Assembly (NCBI RefSeq): GCF_013426915.1 | Contig: NZ_AP023179.1 | Span: forward strand, 496,001 to 560,000 | Length of the DNA stretch: 64,000 bases | Origin: Paraburkholderia sp. PGU19 | GTDB taxonomy: Bacteria; Pseudomonadota; Gammaproteobacteria; Burkholderiales; Burkholderiaceae | Direction: 5' to 3' | Part shown: one piece after another, positions 27,619-36,525 of the stretch | Position numbering within the stretch: position 1 is the stretch's first letter | Layout of the letters: each line of letters starts with the position of its first letter | Program-made: the position numbers and the translations under genes | Notes under the pieces: model-generated | Told to the model about the DNA's origin: nothing | Databases searched by the model: none | The model's input: only the letters and a program-made list of their open reading frames with translations

Positions 27619-27974
27619 GCGATGTTCGAACGCCTCCGTCTGCTGTGCCTCCGTCCTGGGTGCGCGTCTACAAAAGTGTCGCAAGAGTTGCACGGAAGCT
27701 GCCGCCAGAATTGTGCGTCCGAGTGATAGGGGCGACGTATCACGAAGCGATGTATGAGGAGTCGTTCCGGCAGGCGCCGCGTGGTATGCAAGTTTGGTCT
27801 GATGTCTTGCGCCGCAAGCCCGATGATTGGCTAGCAGTTGACGACGATTACCTTCATTGGCCGACGTGGTGTCGCGACAGGCTAGTACGGACGCACGAGG
27901 TTCCCGGAATTAGCGCTCCGGTGGTGTTGGCGGAACTGCGAGCGAAATTGGCCGCAATGTATGAGCAGGAGTAG
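27615..27974 (+). CDS. Unknown island protein, second gene of a coupled operon
   Basis: The 119-residue protein shows a basic N-terminus (VPPSWVRVYKSVARVARKLPPEL) and a Trp-rich mid section (MQVWSDVLRRKPDDWLAVDDDYLHWPTWCRDRL). No known domain is recognised. It is translationally coupled to the preceding helix-turn-helix gene by ATGA, the arrangement of toxin-antitoxin pairs, but a toxin role is only a guess from position. Confidence 0.6.
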   Translation: MSDVRTPPSAVPPSWVRVYKSVARVARKLPPELCVRVIGATYHEAMYEESFRQAPRGMQVWSDVLRRKPDDWLAVDDDYLHWPTWCRDRLVRTHEVPGISAPVVLAELRAKLAAMYEQE

Positions 27975-27976
27975 TG

Positions 27977-28504
27977 ATGGCGGTTTACGCGGTAGATAGC
28001 ACAACGTTTCGAGAGAGCGATGACATCGTCATCGGAGTGTACGCAGGAAAATTTGGCAGCAACCTGCAATGGGCTCATGTCTTATACGGCCGTTGCGTAC
28101 AACACTGGGGTGCTCCCGACATATGGTCTGACGCCTATCTGGCCTTGTACCGATATGAAAGCGCACAGCTCGTGCTGGACGACAATCCGGCGGCGCCTCG
28201 GGAGCAGGTAGCGTCAACTAAGCGCACGCGCGTGACGCACGTGACTTGCTTCGTCGAACGCGAGTGTAGACGTGTGCAAGACGCGGCCGCGCGCTTCACG
28301 GTATCCGTCGACTCCGCGGGGCGGGTTAGGGGGGAAGCTGTGGCCACTGGCCAGTCAATGATAAAAATCGCGCGCATGCGCGTCGACCCATCGCACTCGG
28401 CTACGGAAATCGGTCTCGCCGTGCTGCTTCACCTAGCGAGCAGGGAGCACCACCCAGCGGTCACGGACCTCTTGCAACGTATGCGCCGCAGAGACGAACA
28501 GTGA
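27977..28504 (+). CDS. Unknown island protein, third gene of the operon
   Basis: 175 residues from ATG 27977, two bases after the previous stop. The N-terminal part (VYAVDSTTFRESDDIVIGVYAGKFGSNLQWAHVLYG) looks like beta strands, and the C-terminal part (RMRVDPSHSATEIGLAVLLHLASREHHPAVTDLLQRM) like helices. No family is recognised and no signal peptide is present. Its stop overlaps a GTG of the next frame. Confidence 0.6.
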   Translation: MAVYAVDSTTFRESDDIVIGVYAGKFGSNLQWAHVLYGRCVQHWGAPDIWSDAYLALYRYESAQLVLDDNPAAPREQVASTKRTRVTHVTCFVERECRRVQDAAARFTVSVDSAGRVRGEAVATGQSMIKIARMRVDPSHSATEIGLAVLLHLASREHHPAVTDLLQRMRRRDEQ

Positions 28505-29100
28505 AGCTCTACCCGGCATGGTCTGGCATCGGCTTGTGCGTTGAAAACCGACACAGCGTCGAGAGACAACGACACCGGTGGGCACGTCAATTATTGTGTT
28601 GGGCAGGTGCCTGGACGAGTGTGGTAGAGACGGACTGGCCTAGTGGGTACCGGTCGTTTCTTCTTGTGAACCGCGACATGGTTAAGAAACAGCCCATGGA
28701 GCGCAACAGACAGGAAAACATGGAGAAAGGTGACAGCAGTCGAATCGCTATCAGTCGCGGCTATTTGCACGATGCGCGGCGCGAAGAATTGTCGTCTTCA
28801 ACACGCCTCAATTGCGCCTGGGAAGCGATGTACTTTTGTTGTTGTGAATTCGCTGCCGGCAGAGGTCGTGATGTAGATGGACTTGAACATCCGGATGCCA
28901 ACGTCGTCGGACAACTACTGCAGGTACTCTCGCTGTCGGCGGGCGAGAGTGCCCTCGTTGAGGCCCTTTTCCGGTGGTCATCGTGCCGACACTTGCTTTT
29001 CCCCGAGCCTTGCTCTCTCGAAGAGGCTTGCGCCGTTGCGGAGCACGTCCTCAGTCAAACTGTGGCACTGCTAGCCGAGATGAAAACAAAGACGAAGTAA
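28501..29100 (+). CDS. Possible HEPN-like protein
   Basis: The frame is open from a GTG at 28501 that overlaps the preceding stop (GTGA), giving 199 residues. A more conservative start is the ATG at 28720 after AGGAAAAC, giving 126 residues. The C-terminal part, LNCAWEAMYFCCCEFA...GLEHPDANVV...VEALFRWSSCRHLLFPEP, is helical with RWSSCRH matching the Rx4-6H motif of HEPN ribonucleases. This assignment is an inference from one motif and helix pattern. The stop at 29100 is followed four bases later by the next gene. Confidence 0.5.
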   Translation: MKLYPAWSGIGLCVENRHSVERQRHRWARQLLCWAGAWTSVVETDWPSGYRSFLLVNRDMVKKQPMERNRQENMEKGDSSRIAISRGYLHDARREELSSSTRLNCAWEAMYFCCCEFAAGRGRDVDGLEHPDANVVGQLLQVLSLSAGESALVEALFRWSSCRHLLFPEPCSLEEACAVAEHVLSQTVALLAEMKTKTK

Positions 29101-29103
29101 ATC

Positions 29104-29403
29104 ATGAAAGTGTCCGAGTTATTGGAATTGCTGCGCGAGGCAGACCCTGATGCCAGGGTGATGCTCCTACCGTATGGCACTACTGAGGCAGATGCCCACG
29201 AAGTCCGCTGCATTCATCCTGGTGACGTTAGTTGGACTCGGGAACGCGGCTTGGACAAAGGCCGCGAATACGAATTTCTGTACCCAGGCGAGCCCCACAG
29301 AGATGTTCGTACCGAATGTGAGCAGGTTGCGTATGAAACAGTCTCGGTCGTCCTGCTCGTAGCAGAAGAGGAGTTTCGCGTTCGGCGCGCCCCGGCTGAT
29401 TAA
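29104..29403 (+). CDS. Small acidic hypothetical protein
   Basis: A 99-residue acidic protein (MKVSELLELLREADPDARVMLLPYGTTEADAHEVRCIHPGDVSW...VSVVLLVAEEEFR). The first lines (SELLELL....PDARVML) resemble small plasmid-borne proteins of the same general type seen in Burkholderia islands. Start is the ATG after the previous stop, so it closes the 27352-29403 operon. Function unknown. Confidence 0.65.
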   Translation: MKVSELLELLREADPDARVMLLPYGTTEADAHEVRCIHPGDVSWTRERGLDKGREYEFLYPGEPHRDVRTECEQVAYETVSVVLLVAEEEFRVRRAPAD

Positions 29404-29488
29404 CGGTTGATGTTGTCCACAACTGGGCTCAGACCTTCGCCCGGTGACTCTGCGCTGACGTACGCCAGCTGGCCTAGGACAATTCGCG

Positions 29489-29902
29489 ATGAAACTGGAA
29501 GCACGCGTCATGCGCTCGATTGCCCGGCGGAGGGGTGTTGTAATTCTTCGCTCCGAACTGGCTGACCTCGGGAGTCCAGCGCAGTTGAGCCGCGTTCTCG
29601 CGGCATTGGTCAAAAGCGGAAAGCTCGTACGCGTCGGTAGGGGTGTCTACGCCAAAACGCGAATCAATCGGTTCACGGGAAGACTTGCGCCGGCCGCTAC
29701 TTTCGAGGCAATCGCATCAGAAGCCTTTCGCAAACTGGGCATCGACATCACTCCCGGCACGCTGCTTAGCGAGTACAACGCAGGGAAGTCCACGCAAGTG
29801 CCTATCACTCCAGTGGTATCGACCGGAACGCGTCGAATCAGTCGAAAAATCCAAGTCGGAAGGAAGGTTGTTATATACGAGCGCCGGAGCAAACCACGCT
29901 GA
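29489..29902 (+). CDS. AbiEi / DUF6088-like antitoxin-type protein
   Basis: 137 residues start MKLEARVMRSIARRRGVVILRSELADLGSPAQLSRVLAALVKSGKLVRVGRGVYAKTRINRF. This is the winged helix of the AbiEi antitoxin/DUF6088 family, with the VRVGRGVYAKT wing typical of it. The rest (GIDITPGTLLSEYNAGKSTQVPITPVVSTGTRRISRKIQVGRK) fits DUF6088. Such proteins act as DNA-binding autoregulators. No AbiEii nucleotidyltransferase is adjacent. Confidence 0.75.
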   Translation: MKLEARVMRSIARRRGVVILRSELADLGSPAQLSRVLAALVKSGKLVRVGRGVYAKTRINRFTGRLAPAATFEAIASEAFRKLGIDITPGTLLSEYNAGKSTQVPITPVVSTGTRRISRKIQVGRKVVIYERRSKPR

Positions 29903-29962
29903 CCCTCGTGACAGTGCGATGCAGTGCGTGCGACAGGAGTCTTGACATGATAGGAGGCTTAC

Positions 29963-30889
29963 ATGTCCACGAGCGGTTGGGACATCGCCTTGCGACGCAT
30001 CGACAGCGAATTCGACGTTCCTCAGTTCGTCGCGTCATCGCTTGTGCGCAAAATCGCCGCGAACAAATTCCGACTGGCTCCCGCGGACCGCAGCAAGTTT
30101 CAGAAGTTACCGGACGAGGTGATTGCTCGCATAGAGCAAATCGTTCGAGAAGCTTACCTCGAGGCCGGCGAGGATGTTGGCGGCGAGGTTTTGCGCGAGC
30201 ATCTTTGGCAGCAAGCGTTGACCGCGCGGCGGGAAATGATTGCAAGCGGCGAGCTGATTTCCGAAGCCGACTTCCGCCAACGCATCGGCGTCACTCCACG
30301 GCGTCTCATCAAACTGCTGACAGACGGCAGCGTGTTCACGCTGGAGGTCGACAACGTGGAGTACTACCCAGCACTGCTCGCAGAACCGGGCATTGACCAC
30401 AACAGATTGCAGGCAGTTTGCAGAATCATTGTTCCGGCGCCGCCAGACTCCCGGCTGGATTTTCTAACGTCACGGCGTGGAAGCCTCGGTGACCGCAGCC
30501 CCCTACAAATGCTCAGCAACGACAGTGATTTCAAATCGTTGCAACAAGCGGCTGCAGCGTGGGCAGCAGAGTGGTCACGCACTGCCGTCAAAATGTACGA
30601 AGGCCTGCACGACACCGAGCCGATGGATGTTGACCCACTGTACACAGCAATTGCAGAAATTGACCCTCGGAAATCATTGTGGGAACGTGCATCCGAAGCG
30701 CTCCACGTGCACGGGTACCAATGGCCGCTCGGGCCGTATCCTGACGTTCGAAAATTTTCTCTGTTTGTCGAACGATGTGAACGCCGGTCTAAATCCGACA
30801 CTAAACGACGGCGTTTCGGAATTGAGCCGTTAGACGACCTATTCTCGTTGAGCAGTGTGTGGGGAACACGTACAGCAGGGTATCGATGA
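29963..30889 (+). CDS. Unknown protein with possible ParS-like antitoxin segment
   Basis: 308 residues from ATG 29963 after AGGAGG. Around residues 110-125 ISEADFRQRIGVTPRRLIKLLTDGSVFTLEVDNVEYYPAL is a helix-turn-helix like that of MbcA/ParS/Xre antitoxins, and around 165-195 RRGSLGDRSPLQMLSNDSDFKSLQQAAAAW matches their toxin-binding C-terminal motif. A further ~100 residues to the end are unknown (ALHVHGYQWPLGPYPDV). This may be an unusually long antitoxin or a regulator. The IS element begins shortly after its stop. Confidence 0.6.
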   Translation: MSTSGWDIALRRIDSEFDVPQFVASSLVRKIAANKFRLAPADRSKFQKLPDEVIARIEQIVREAYLEAGEDVGGEVLREHLWQQALTARREMIASGELISEADFRQRIGVTPRRLIKLLTDGSVFTLEVDNVEYYPALLAEPGIDHNRLQAVCRIIVPAPPDSRLDFLTSRRGSLGDRSPLQMLSNDSDFKSLQQAAAAWAAEWSRTAVKMYEGLHDTEPMDVDPLYTAIAEIDPRKSLWERASEALHVHGYQWPLGPYPDVRKFSLFVERCERRSKSDTKRRRFGIEPLDDLFSLSSVWGTRTAGYR

Positions 30890-31162
30890 CGCTTTGTGCG
30901 TCGTAAGGAGCCCGTAGGGCGAGTGCAGACGCGCAAAGCGCGTTGAGGATGACGGCGGGGAGCGGTTGCGGTAGAAAGGCGCAGCGCCGAAGAAACCACT
31001 GGCGCGACACCGGTAAACCGCCAAGTTCACCCCGGAGTCGCGCCACACAAGTCGCAATGCAAAGCCACGGGGCTTAACAGAGGAGCGCGTGCAGCCGCAG
31101 TATTCCACGGCTCGTGCGCCCCTGTCTATCGCATTGTCTTCGGCGTTCTACGGGGATCGCCG

Positions 31163-31630
31163 ATGACCGAAGGCAATGCCGGTGGCATGCTGCCCACGGG
31201 CCGTTTCTTCCTGTGCGCCCGCTGCCGCACGCAGGTGTTCATTTGCCGCCGATGTGATCGAGGCCAGATCTATTGCGCCGGCGGCTGTGCGCAAGCAGCC
31301 CGGCGCGCCAGCTTGCGCGAAGCGGCTCAACGTTACCAGCGCTCTCGCCGCGGGCGTCTTGCCCATGCGCAGCGCGCCCGTCGCTATCGGGCGCAACGCA
31401 ATAAAGTGACGCATCACGGTTCACCTGCGACGGCGCCCAGTGCTCTACTGCCAGCGGACTCGATGCACGCCGCTGGCACTCATCGTCGCGTCACAACCTC
31501 GGTACCGGCGACGAAGCATTGCCACCTATGCGGCTGTGCCTGTTCGCCGTTCGTGCGCCTTGGCCCGTTGCGCCGTCGAGCTCCTCATTGCATCTACCGA
31601 TTCCGAGGAGGCTCTGACGGTGACGATTGA
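31163..31630 (+). CDS. Cysteine-rich accessory ORF of the IS21 element
   Basis: 155 residues with [21 protein letters not shown] and later [11 protein letters not shown], a zinc-ribbon-like arrangement with Arg-rich helices. This ORF commonly precedes IstA in Burkholderiales IS21-type elements and overlaps the istA start by 11 bases. The start ATG at 31163 lies in the element. Its role in transposition is not known. Confidence 0.6.
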   Translation: MTEGNAGGMLPTGRFFLCARCRTQVFICRRCDRGQIYCAGGCAQAARRASLREAAQRYQRSRRGRLAHAQRARRYRAQRNKVTHHGSPATAPSALLPADSMHAAGTHRRVTTSVPATKHCHLCGCACSPFVRLGPLRRRAPHCIYRFRGGSDGDD

Positions 31631-33118
31631 CGCTGAACTCGAAGCCCATATCCTGCGGCTCTACCACGTCGAGAAGTGGCGCTGCGGCACGATCGCGCAG
31701 CAACTGCACGTGCATCGCGGGACTGTCAAACGTGTGCTCGCACAGGCTGGCCTACCGCGCCACGGTCCGGCGCCGCGCTCTTCGATGATCGAGCCGTACC
31801 TGCCGTTCATTCGCCAGACGCTCGAGAAGTACCCAACGCTTACCGCCAGCCGCCTGTACGGCATGGTGCGCGAGCGCGGCTATCAAGGTGGCCCCACGCA
31901 CTTCCGGCATCTGATCTCGCTGCATCGGCCACGCCCGGCTGCCGAAGCGTATCTGCGGTTGCGCACCTTGCCCGGCGAACAGATGCAATGCGACTGGGGG
32001 CACTTCGGCCACCTGCAAATTGGCCGCGCGCGCCGGCCCTTGATGGCCTTCGTGATGGTGCTCTCGTACTCGCGCGACCTGTATCTGCGCTTCTTCCTCG
32101 ACGCGCGCATGGAGAACTTCCTGCGCGGTCATATCGGCGCCTTCACCCGCTGGGGCGGGCTCGGCAGGGTCATCCTCTACGATAACCTCAAGAGCGCCGT
32201 GCTCGAACGCCAGGGGGACGCCATTCGTTTCCACCCGACGCTGCTCGCCTTCGCCGCGCACTATCGCTTCGAACCGAGACCGGTGGCGATTGCGCGCGGC
32301 AACGAGAAGGGCCGCGTCGAGCGTGCAATTCGTCATGTCCGCGACGCGTTCTTCGCGGCCAGGCAGTTCACCGATCTGGACGATCTGAATGCGCAAGCCG
32401 AGCACTGGTGCCGCACGCAGGCAGCCGATCGCCCGTGCCCGGAGGATCGAGCGATCAGTGTGCGCCAGGCGTTTGCCCAGGAGCAGCCGATGCTGCTTGC
32501 GCTACCGCAGAACCCGTATCCTGTTGAGGAAACGCTCGCCGTCAAGGTCGGGAAGACGCCCTATGTACGCTTCGATCTAAACGACTACTCGATCCCGCAC
32601 ACGCACGTGCGGCGCACGCTCACGGTACGCGCCGATCTCGAGCAGGTACGCGTGCTGGACGGTGCCGATGTCATTGCGCGTCACGATCGCAGCTACGACC
32701 GCGGCGCGCAAATCGAAGAGCCGGTTCACATCGAGACACTCGTCGGCGTCAAACGCGAGGCTCGCCATCATCGTGGCATGGATCGCCTGGCCAGGGCCGC
32801 CCCGCCAGTCAGGATCTGCTGCGCCGCGCGGCCGAACGCGGTGCGAACCTGGGCACCATCACGGCAGCGCTGCTGCGCATGCTCGATCGCTACGGCGCCG
32901 CGCAATTGCAGGCCGCGATCGGCGATGCGCTCGAAAGCGGTGTGCCCCACCCGAATGCCGTGCGCCTGGCGCTGGAGCGCCGTCGCGAAGCGCGTCAATT
33001 ACCCCCGCCGCTGGCCGTGTGCCTACCGCCGCACGTGCGCCAGAAGGACGCGCCGGTTCAACCCCACCGGCTCGATACCTACGATCAACTTGCTGGAGGT
33101 CCCGATGAGCTCGCTTGA
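31620..33118 (+). pseudogene. istA: IS21 transposase IstA, frameshifted
   Basis: IstA starts at GTG 31620 ([44 protein letters not shown], helix-turn-helix) and includes the DDE integrase core ([41 protein letters not shown]). After [17 protein letters not shown] the frame changes: the expected continuation ([27 protein letters not shown], then DRYGAAQLQ...GGPDELA) lies in a different frame ending at 33118. One base is missing near 32803 in CCCCGCCAG. The shifted frame happens to run into IstB, producing a false 812-codon fusion. Confidence 0.85.
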
Positions 33119-33878
33119 ATCATTACGTATGCGTGCGCAGGAATTACGTTTGCACGGGCTGCTTGCCCACTGGCCCGAGGTTGCGCATGAACCGTGGGTC
33201 GCGCCGCTGGTGCAGTGGGAGGAAGACGAACGGGCGCGCCGATCACTCGAGCGGCGCATCAAGGATGCGCATCTGGGTGGCTTCAAGGCGTTGTGCGACT
33301 TCGACTGGAGTTGGCCGTCGCGGTGTGATCGCGGCGCCATCGAAGATCTGATGACACTCGGGTTCCTGAAGGACGCCGCGAACGTCGTGCTCATCGGCCC
33401 AAACGGCGTGGGCAAGTCGACACTGGCGAAGAACGTCGCGCATCAGGCACTCGTGCATGGACACACGGTGCTGTTCACCACCGCCGGCAATATGCTGGGC
33501 GAACTCGCTGCGCTCGATAGCGATTCAACGCTGCGCCGGCGCCTGCATCGCTATGCTGCGCCCGACGTCCTTGTAATCGACGAGGTCGGCTACCTCTCGT
33601 ACTCGAATCGCCACGCCGATCTGCTGTTCGAGCTGATCAGCCGGAGATACCAGAACAACAGCACCATCGTTACATCGAATCGACCGTTTGCCGAATGGCA
33701 CGAGGTGTTCCCGAACGCCGCCTGTGTCGTGTCGCTCGTCGATCGCCTCGTGCATCACGCCGAGGTCATCCCGATCGAAGGCGAATCGTATCGCTTGAAG
33801 GAAGCGCGTGAACGGGCCGAAAAACGCGCCCGCCAGCGCAGTCCCGGTAAATCCGCCAAAGGAGGCGAGTCCTCATGA
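33105..33878 (+). CDS. istB: IS21 helper ATPase IstB
   Basis: 257 residues from ATG 33105 after GGAGG: Walker [20 protein letters not shown] (residues ~85-105), Walker [10 protein letters not shown], and the sensor segment of IstB. IstB is the AAA+ ATPase that helps IstA choose target sites. It overlaps IstA's true end by 14 bases and the following small ORF by ATGA. Confidence 0.93.
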   Translation: MSSLESLRMRAQELRLHGLLAHWPEVAHEPWVAPLVQWEEDERARRSLERRIKDAHLGGFKALCDFDWSWPSRCDRGAIEDLMTLGFLKDAANVVLIGPNGVGKSTLAKNVAHQALVHGHTVLFTTAGNMLGELAALDSDSTLRRRLHRYAAPDVLVIDEVGYLSYSNRHADLLFELISRRYQNNSTIVTSNRPFAEWHEVFPNAACVVSLVDRLVHHAEVIPIEGESYRLKEARERAEKRARQRSPGKSAKGGESS

Positions 33879-34090
33879 AAGCCCCGCCGCTGCCTTCCGG
33901 CCGCACCCGCGGCTTAAGCTTCATCGTCCCCGCGGACTGGACGCCCGAACAGGCGCTCGCCGTGTTTGAACTGCTCGACGACCTGCGTGAAGTGATCTGC
34001 GCACGCTATCTGTCCGACATGCAGCAGGTCCTGCGCCAAGATCGCCGGCAACGCGAGCCGCCGTTCAACGAGCACGACCCGCCGTTCTGA
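33875..34090 (+). CDS. Small ORF of the IS21 element
   Basis: 71 residues ([58 protein letters not shown]), translationally coupled to istB. Similar short helical ORFs end many Burkholderiales IS21 elements. Function unknown; followed by a strong hairpin. Confidence 0.7.
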   Translation: MKAPPLPSGRTRGLSFIVPADWTPEQALAVFELLDDLREVICARYLSDMQQVLRQDRRQREPPFNEHDPPF

Positions 34091-34110
34091 TCAACGCTGC
34101 GCATACAACG

Positions 34111-34133
34111 AAAGGGGCCCGCGCGGCCCCTTT
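34111..34133. terminator. Hairpin at the end of the IS genes
   Basis: AAAGGGGCC pairs perfectly with GGCCCCTTT around CGCGC, just after the last IS ORF. Confidence 0.8.
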
Positions 34134-34241
34134 GTACTTGAGTGAACCGCTCAGCCTTGCGCCGTCGTTTAGCGTCGCTTTTACACCGGCGCTAACAAAC
34201 GACAAGCCGCCGGGCATTCCGCGCCGATTCCAGAGGCTTGC

Positions 34242-34403
34242 GTGCAAATCGTTGTCGACGGCGACTACCTCCAAGTCCGAATCGTCGCTGCCCCGGGCTC
34301 TGTGCTGCATTCATCAACGATGCCTGGTAGCAAGGACAAGAGCTTTATCGAAGTTGCAAAGCGTGTCATCGCCCACCTCCTCGCGATGAGCGCGGGCCGC
34401 TAA
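34242..34403 (+). CDS. Possible 53-residue protein next to the IS
   Basis: A GTG at 34242 with AGAGG six bases upstream opens a frame reading (V)QIVVDGDYLQVRIVAAPGSVLHSSTMPGSKDKSFIEVAKRVIAHLLAMSAGR. Alternating strands and a terminal helix look like a folded domain. The frame extends further upstream to 34173 inside the IS end, so this could be the tail of a gene cut by the IS. Confidence 0.4.
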   Translation: MQIVVDGDYLQVRIVAAPGSVLHSSTMPGSKDKSFIEVAKRVIAHLLAMSAGR

Positions 34404-34416
34404 GGAGCGGTGTCAA

Positions 34417-34536
34417 ATGATAAGTCGCATCCGGCCAATTGCAACCAAAGTGCTCGTGGACGAGGATAGCTTGACTGTCATCCTAGCGCACGCACTTTCA
34501 AGCGCGTCCAACACCAATGTCAATCGGAAGACGTAA
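34417..34536 (+). CDS. Possible 39-residue protein
   Basis: An ATG nine bases after AAGGAG, 14 bases past the preceding stop, gives MISRIRPIATKVLVDEDSLTVILAHALSS..., which starts like a DUF2442-type protein (VLVDED.LTVIL) but ends early. It may be a truncated copy. No homologue can be stated. Confidence 0.35.
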   Translation: MISRIRPIATKVLVDEDSLTVILAHALSSASNTNVNRKT

Positions 34537-34591
34537 AGCTCCGCGACGGGCTCAAGGCCCGTCGCTTGAAGCAGACACAGGTACACCTGTG

Positions 34592-35935
34592 CTAGTGGTG
34601 TGCGTATAGCGGCAGGAAGGGGTCTTTTGCTCGCGGTGAGCCTTCGCTCGATGGTCTCGGTTCACTGCCCACCGCGACGGGTTGAGGACATTTCGGGATG
34701 TCAGTGCGCGGTGCCGCAAGACTCAGCATCTTTGCGAAGTCGTCCGCAGCGCGCACGCGCGCGGTCAAGTTAAGCTCCCCGTTGAGACCGAGCAGCTTGT
34801 CCGTTGTCTTCAGAATCGACGTGTGGTCATACTGCGAATGGTCAATGGTCCCGGCCGGAACGAAGGGGGAGACGACAATAGCCGGTACACGGACACCCAG
34901 CCTGTCAAAGGCGAAGTTGTGTGTCTTCAGGTGACCGTTCTCGGCCGACCCGGGCGGTTCGGCAATCGGAGGTGTCACATGGTCAAAGAAGCCGCCGTGC
35001 TCATCAAAGACGATTAGCAGAACGCTGTTGGGCCAGAGGCTCGACTTGCTGATAGCGTCGTACACTTGCTTGACCAGCGCTTCTCCGCTGCGGACATCTC
35101 CGGCGGGATGCATCGAGTTGCCGTTGCGGAAGTCGTTCTTCGCATCGTACGTGGGTTCGATGAAGATGAATTTCTCGGTCAATGAGTTGCTGGCGAGCCG
35201 AGAGATGAGCGTATCCATCCCGACGAACCGGTTAAGGACGTTTTGCATCCCGTGGATGCCGCGCGCCTGCGCAACGTCGCCCTGCACGATAAGCCAGTCC
35301 GACGCCTGTAGCTTTGAGAAAACCGTGCCGTTCGGAAATGTGAAGAGCGGCGCGTTGAAGAAGATGGCTTCCACCACCTGCGCGTCGCTTGGCGAGTGGT
35401 CGAGTCCAGACGAGGTTCCGGCCACGGCAAAAAACCGATTTGGCCACGTCGGGCCCGGCATTGAAGCAAACCAGTTGTCGCACACCCCGAACTGGCTGGC
35501 CAGGAAATTCAGGACCGGAAGCTGGTCAGGTGTGAACGCATTGAAGGCATCCGGCACTACGTCTGAATGGTCCTCATACGTCGCGGCAAACCCTGTCGTT
35601 GAAGTGTCCGTTGCAAACGGTGGATAGCCAGTGACGCCGCACACGAACGAGTCGTTGCGCACCGTATCTCCACTGGCGACCTGCAGCCCACACAGCTGAA
35701 CGCAGGCGTCTGTGAATTCGTGACCGGGGTCGAAGCCGAGGGCGTACGGAGCTCCCTTACCCAAAGTGTACGAAGTCCCGGTTCTTCCGAAGTTGACGAT
35801 GGGAGTAGGGGGCAGTCCGTTGGCGGTTGTTGCCTCGCCCGTCGGTGTTTTGCCTGTCAGGTTGGACCACCCGAACACACTGTCATAAGAACGGTTCTCA
35901 AGCATGAGAACAAAAACGTGCTGTATTGCCGCCAT
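34592..35935 (-). CDS. Phospholipase C / phosphoesterase family protein
   Basis: 447 residues from MAAIQHVFVLMLENRSYDSVFGW, the N-terminal metal-binding segment (ENRS..) of the PF04185 phosphoesterase family, which holds the catalytic Thr/Ser-less active site of non-haemolytic phospholipases and acid phosphatases. Further conserved pieces are GHEFTDA, NWFASMPGPTWPNRFF, VLLIVFDEHGGFFDHVTPP and YDHTSILKTTDKLLGL. No signal peptide precedes the mature start, unlike Burkholderia secreted PLCs, so it may be cytoplasmic or exported differently. It stands alone in the island with no obvious partner. Confidence 0.85.
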   Translation of the reverse strand: MAAIQHVFVLMLENRSYDSVFGWSNLTGKTPTGEATTANGLPPTPIVNFGRTGTSYTLGKGAPYALGFDPGHEFTDACVQLCGLQVASGDTVRNDSFVCGVTGYPPFATDTSTTGFAATYEDHSDVVPDAFNAFTPDQLPVLNFLASQFGVCDNWFASMPGPTWPNRFFAVAGTSSGLDHSPSDAQVVEAIFFNAPLFTFPNGTVFSKLQASDWLIVQGDVAQARGIHGMQNVLNRFVGMDTLISRLASNSLTEKFIFIEPTYDAKNDFRNGNSMHPAGDVRSGEALVKQVYDAISKSSLWPNSVLLIVFDEHGGFFDHVTPPIAEPPGSAENGHLKTHNFAFDRLGVRVPAIVVSPFVPAGTIDHSQYDHTSILKTTDKLLGLNGELNLTARVRAADDFAKMLSLAAPRTDIPKCPQPVAVGSEPRPSSEGSPRAKDPFLPLYAHH

Positions 35936-36525
35936 GTGTGACCTCGGAATGTTATTGCCCTGCGCCTTCCAGGTCGGCGGGCCGCCGATGAGGAAAGGAA
36001 CCCAGGCCGTTAGTGTCCAATTCGACTTCGCCCCAACTATTCTTGAGCAAAACCGACTGAAACGTGTTTATTTATATGTGGATTACGCAAAAACGCAACG
36101 AGGAATAAGCTCGATGCGACGTGGTCTCGGCCAAAGTGGAGAAGGCGTGCGGAGGCGGTCCAAAGGACCGCGCGCTGCCGCATCTAAAAAGACTATCATC
36201 GATTTAGATGGCTCGATGTCTCTATGAGAGCGTCTCTCGAACTAAAAAAGTTCAAAGACATCTTTTAGCGAACGACTTTATATTCGCAGCGCCCAAATTG
36301 ACAGAGCCGGACAGCGGGATAGCACTCTTATCGGGATGGTCGTCGTAACTGACCCCCATGTTTGTTGCTCCTGGCAGCCGGATACGTGGCAAATTGCTCC
36401 ATCTGTTAGCCCGAAGTGAAACCGACCAGTTAACGCAGCTTACAGATGGAGGCGAGAAAGCCGATATCCAACGTCTCGTGAAACAGGGCTTATGCAGGAG
36501 CGTGCCTCGGACGGCGACTGCCGTC
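35936..36525. other. Gene-free stretch in the accessory island
   Basis: About 590 bases with lower GC and no supported coding frame, repeats or hairpins noted. It contains the promoter of the phosphoesterase gene at its left side. Short frames at 35904 and 36358 lack family resemblance. Confidence 0.4.

Larger units (their letters stand above)
30924..34185. mobile_element. IS21-family insertion sequence, approximate ends
   Basis: The element encodes an accessory cysteine-rich ORF, IstA, IstB and a small C-terminal ORF. A partly conserved inverted pair (30935-30967 AAAGCG..GACGGCG..AGCGGTT and its complement at 34145-34182) marks the terminal zones; the 5'-TG and CA-3' ends are tentatively placed at 30924 and 34185. 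Exact ends and a target-site duplication could not be fixed by eye. The element interrupts the accessory island. Confidence 0.65.

Noticed and set aside
31440..33878. Single 812-codon IstA-IstB fusion frame
   Set aside because: The fused frame arises from a one-base shift; the true IstA C-terminus is in another frame and IstB has its own RBS and start.
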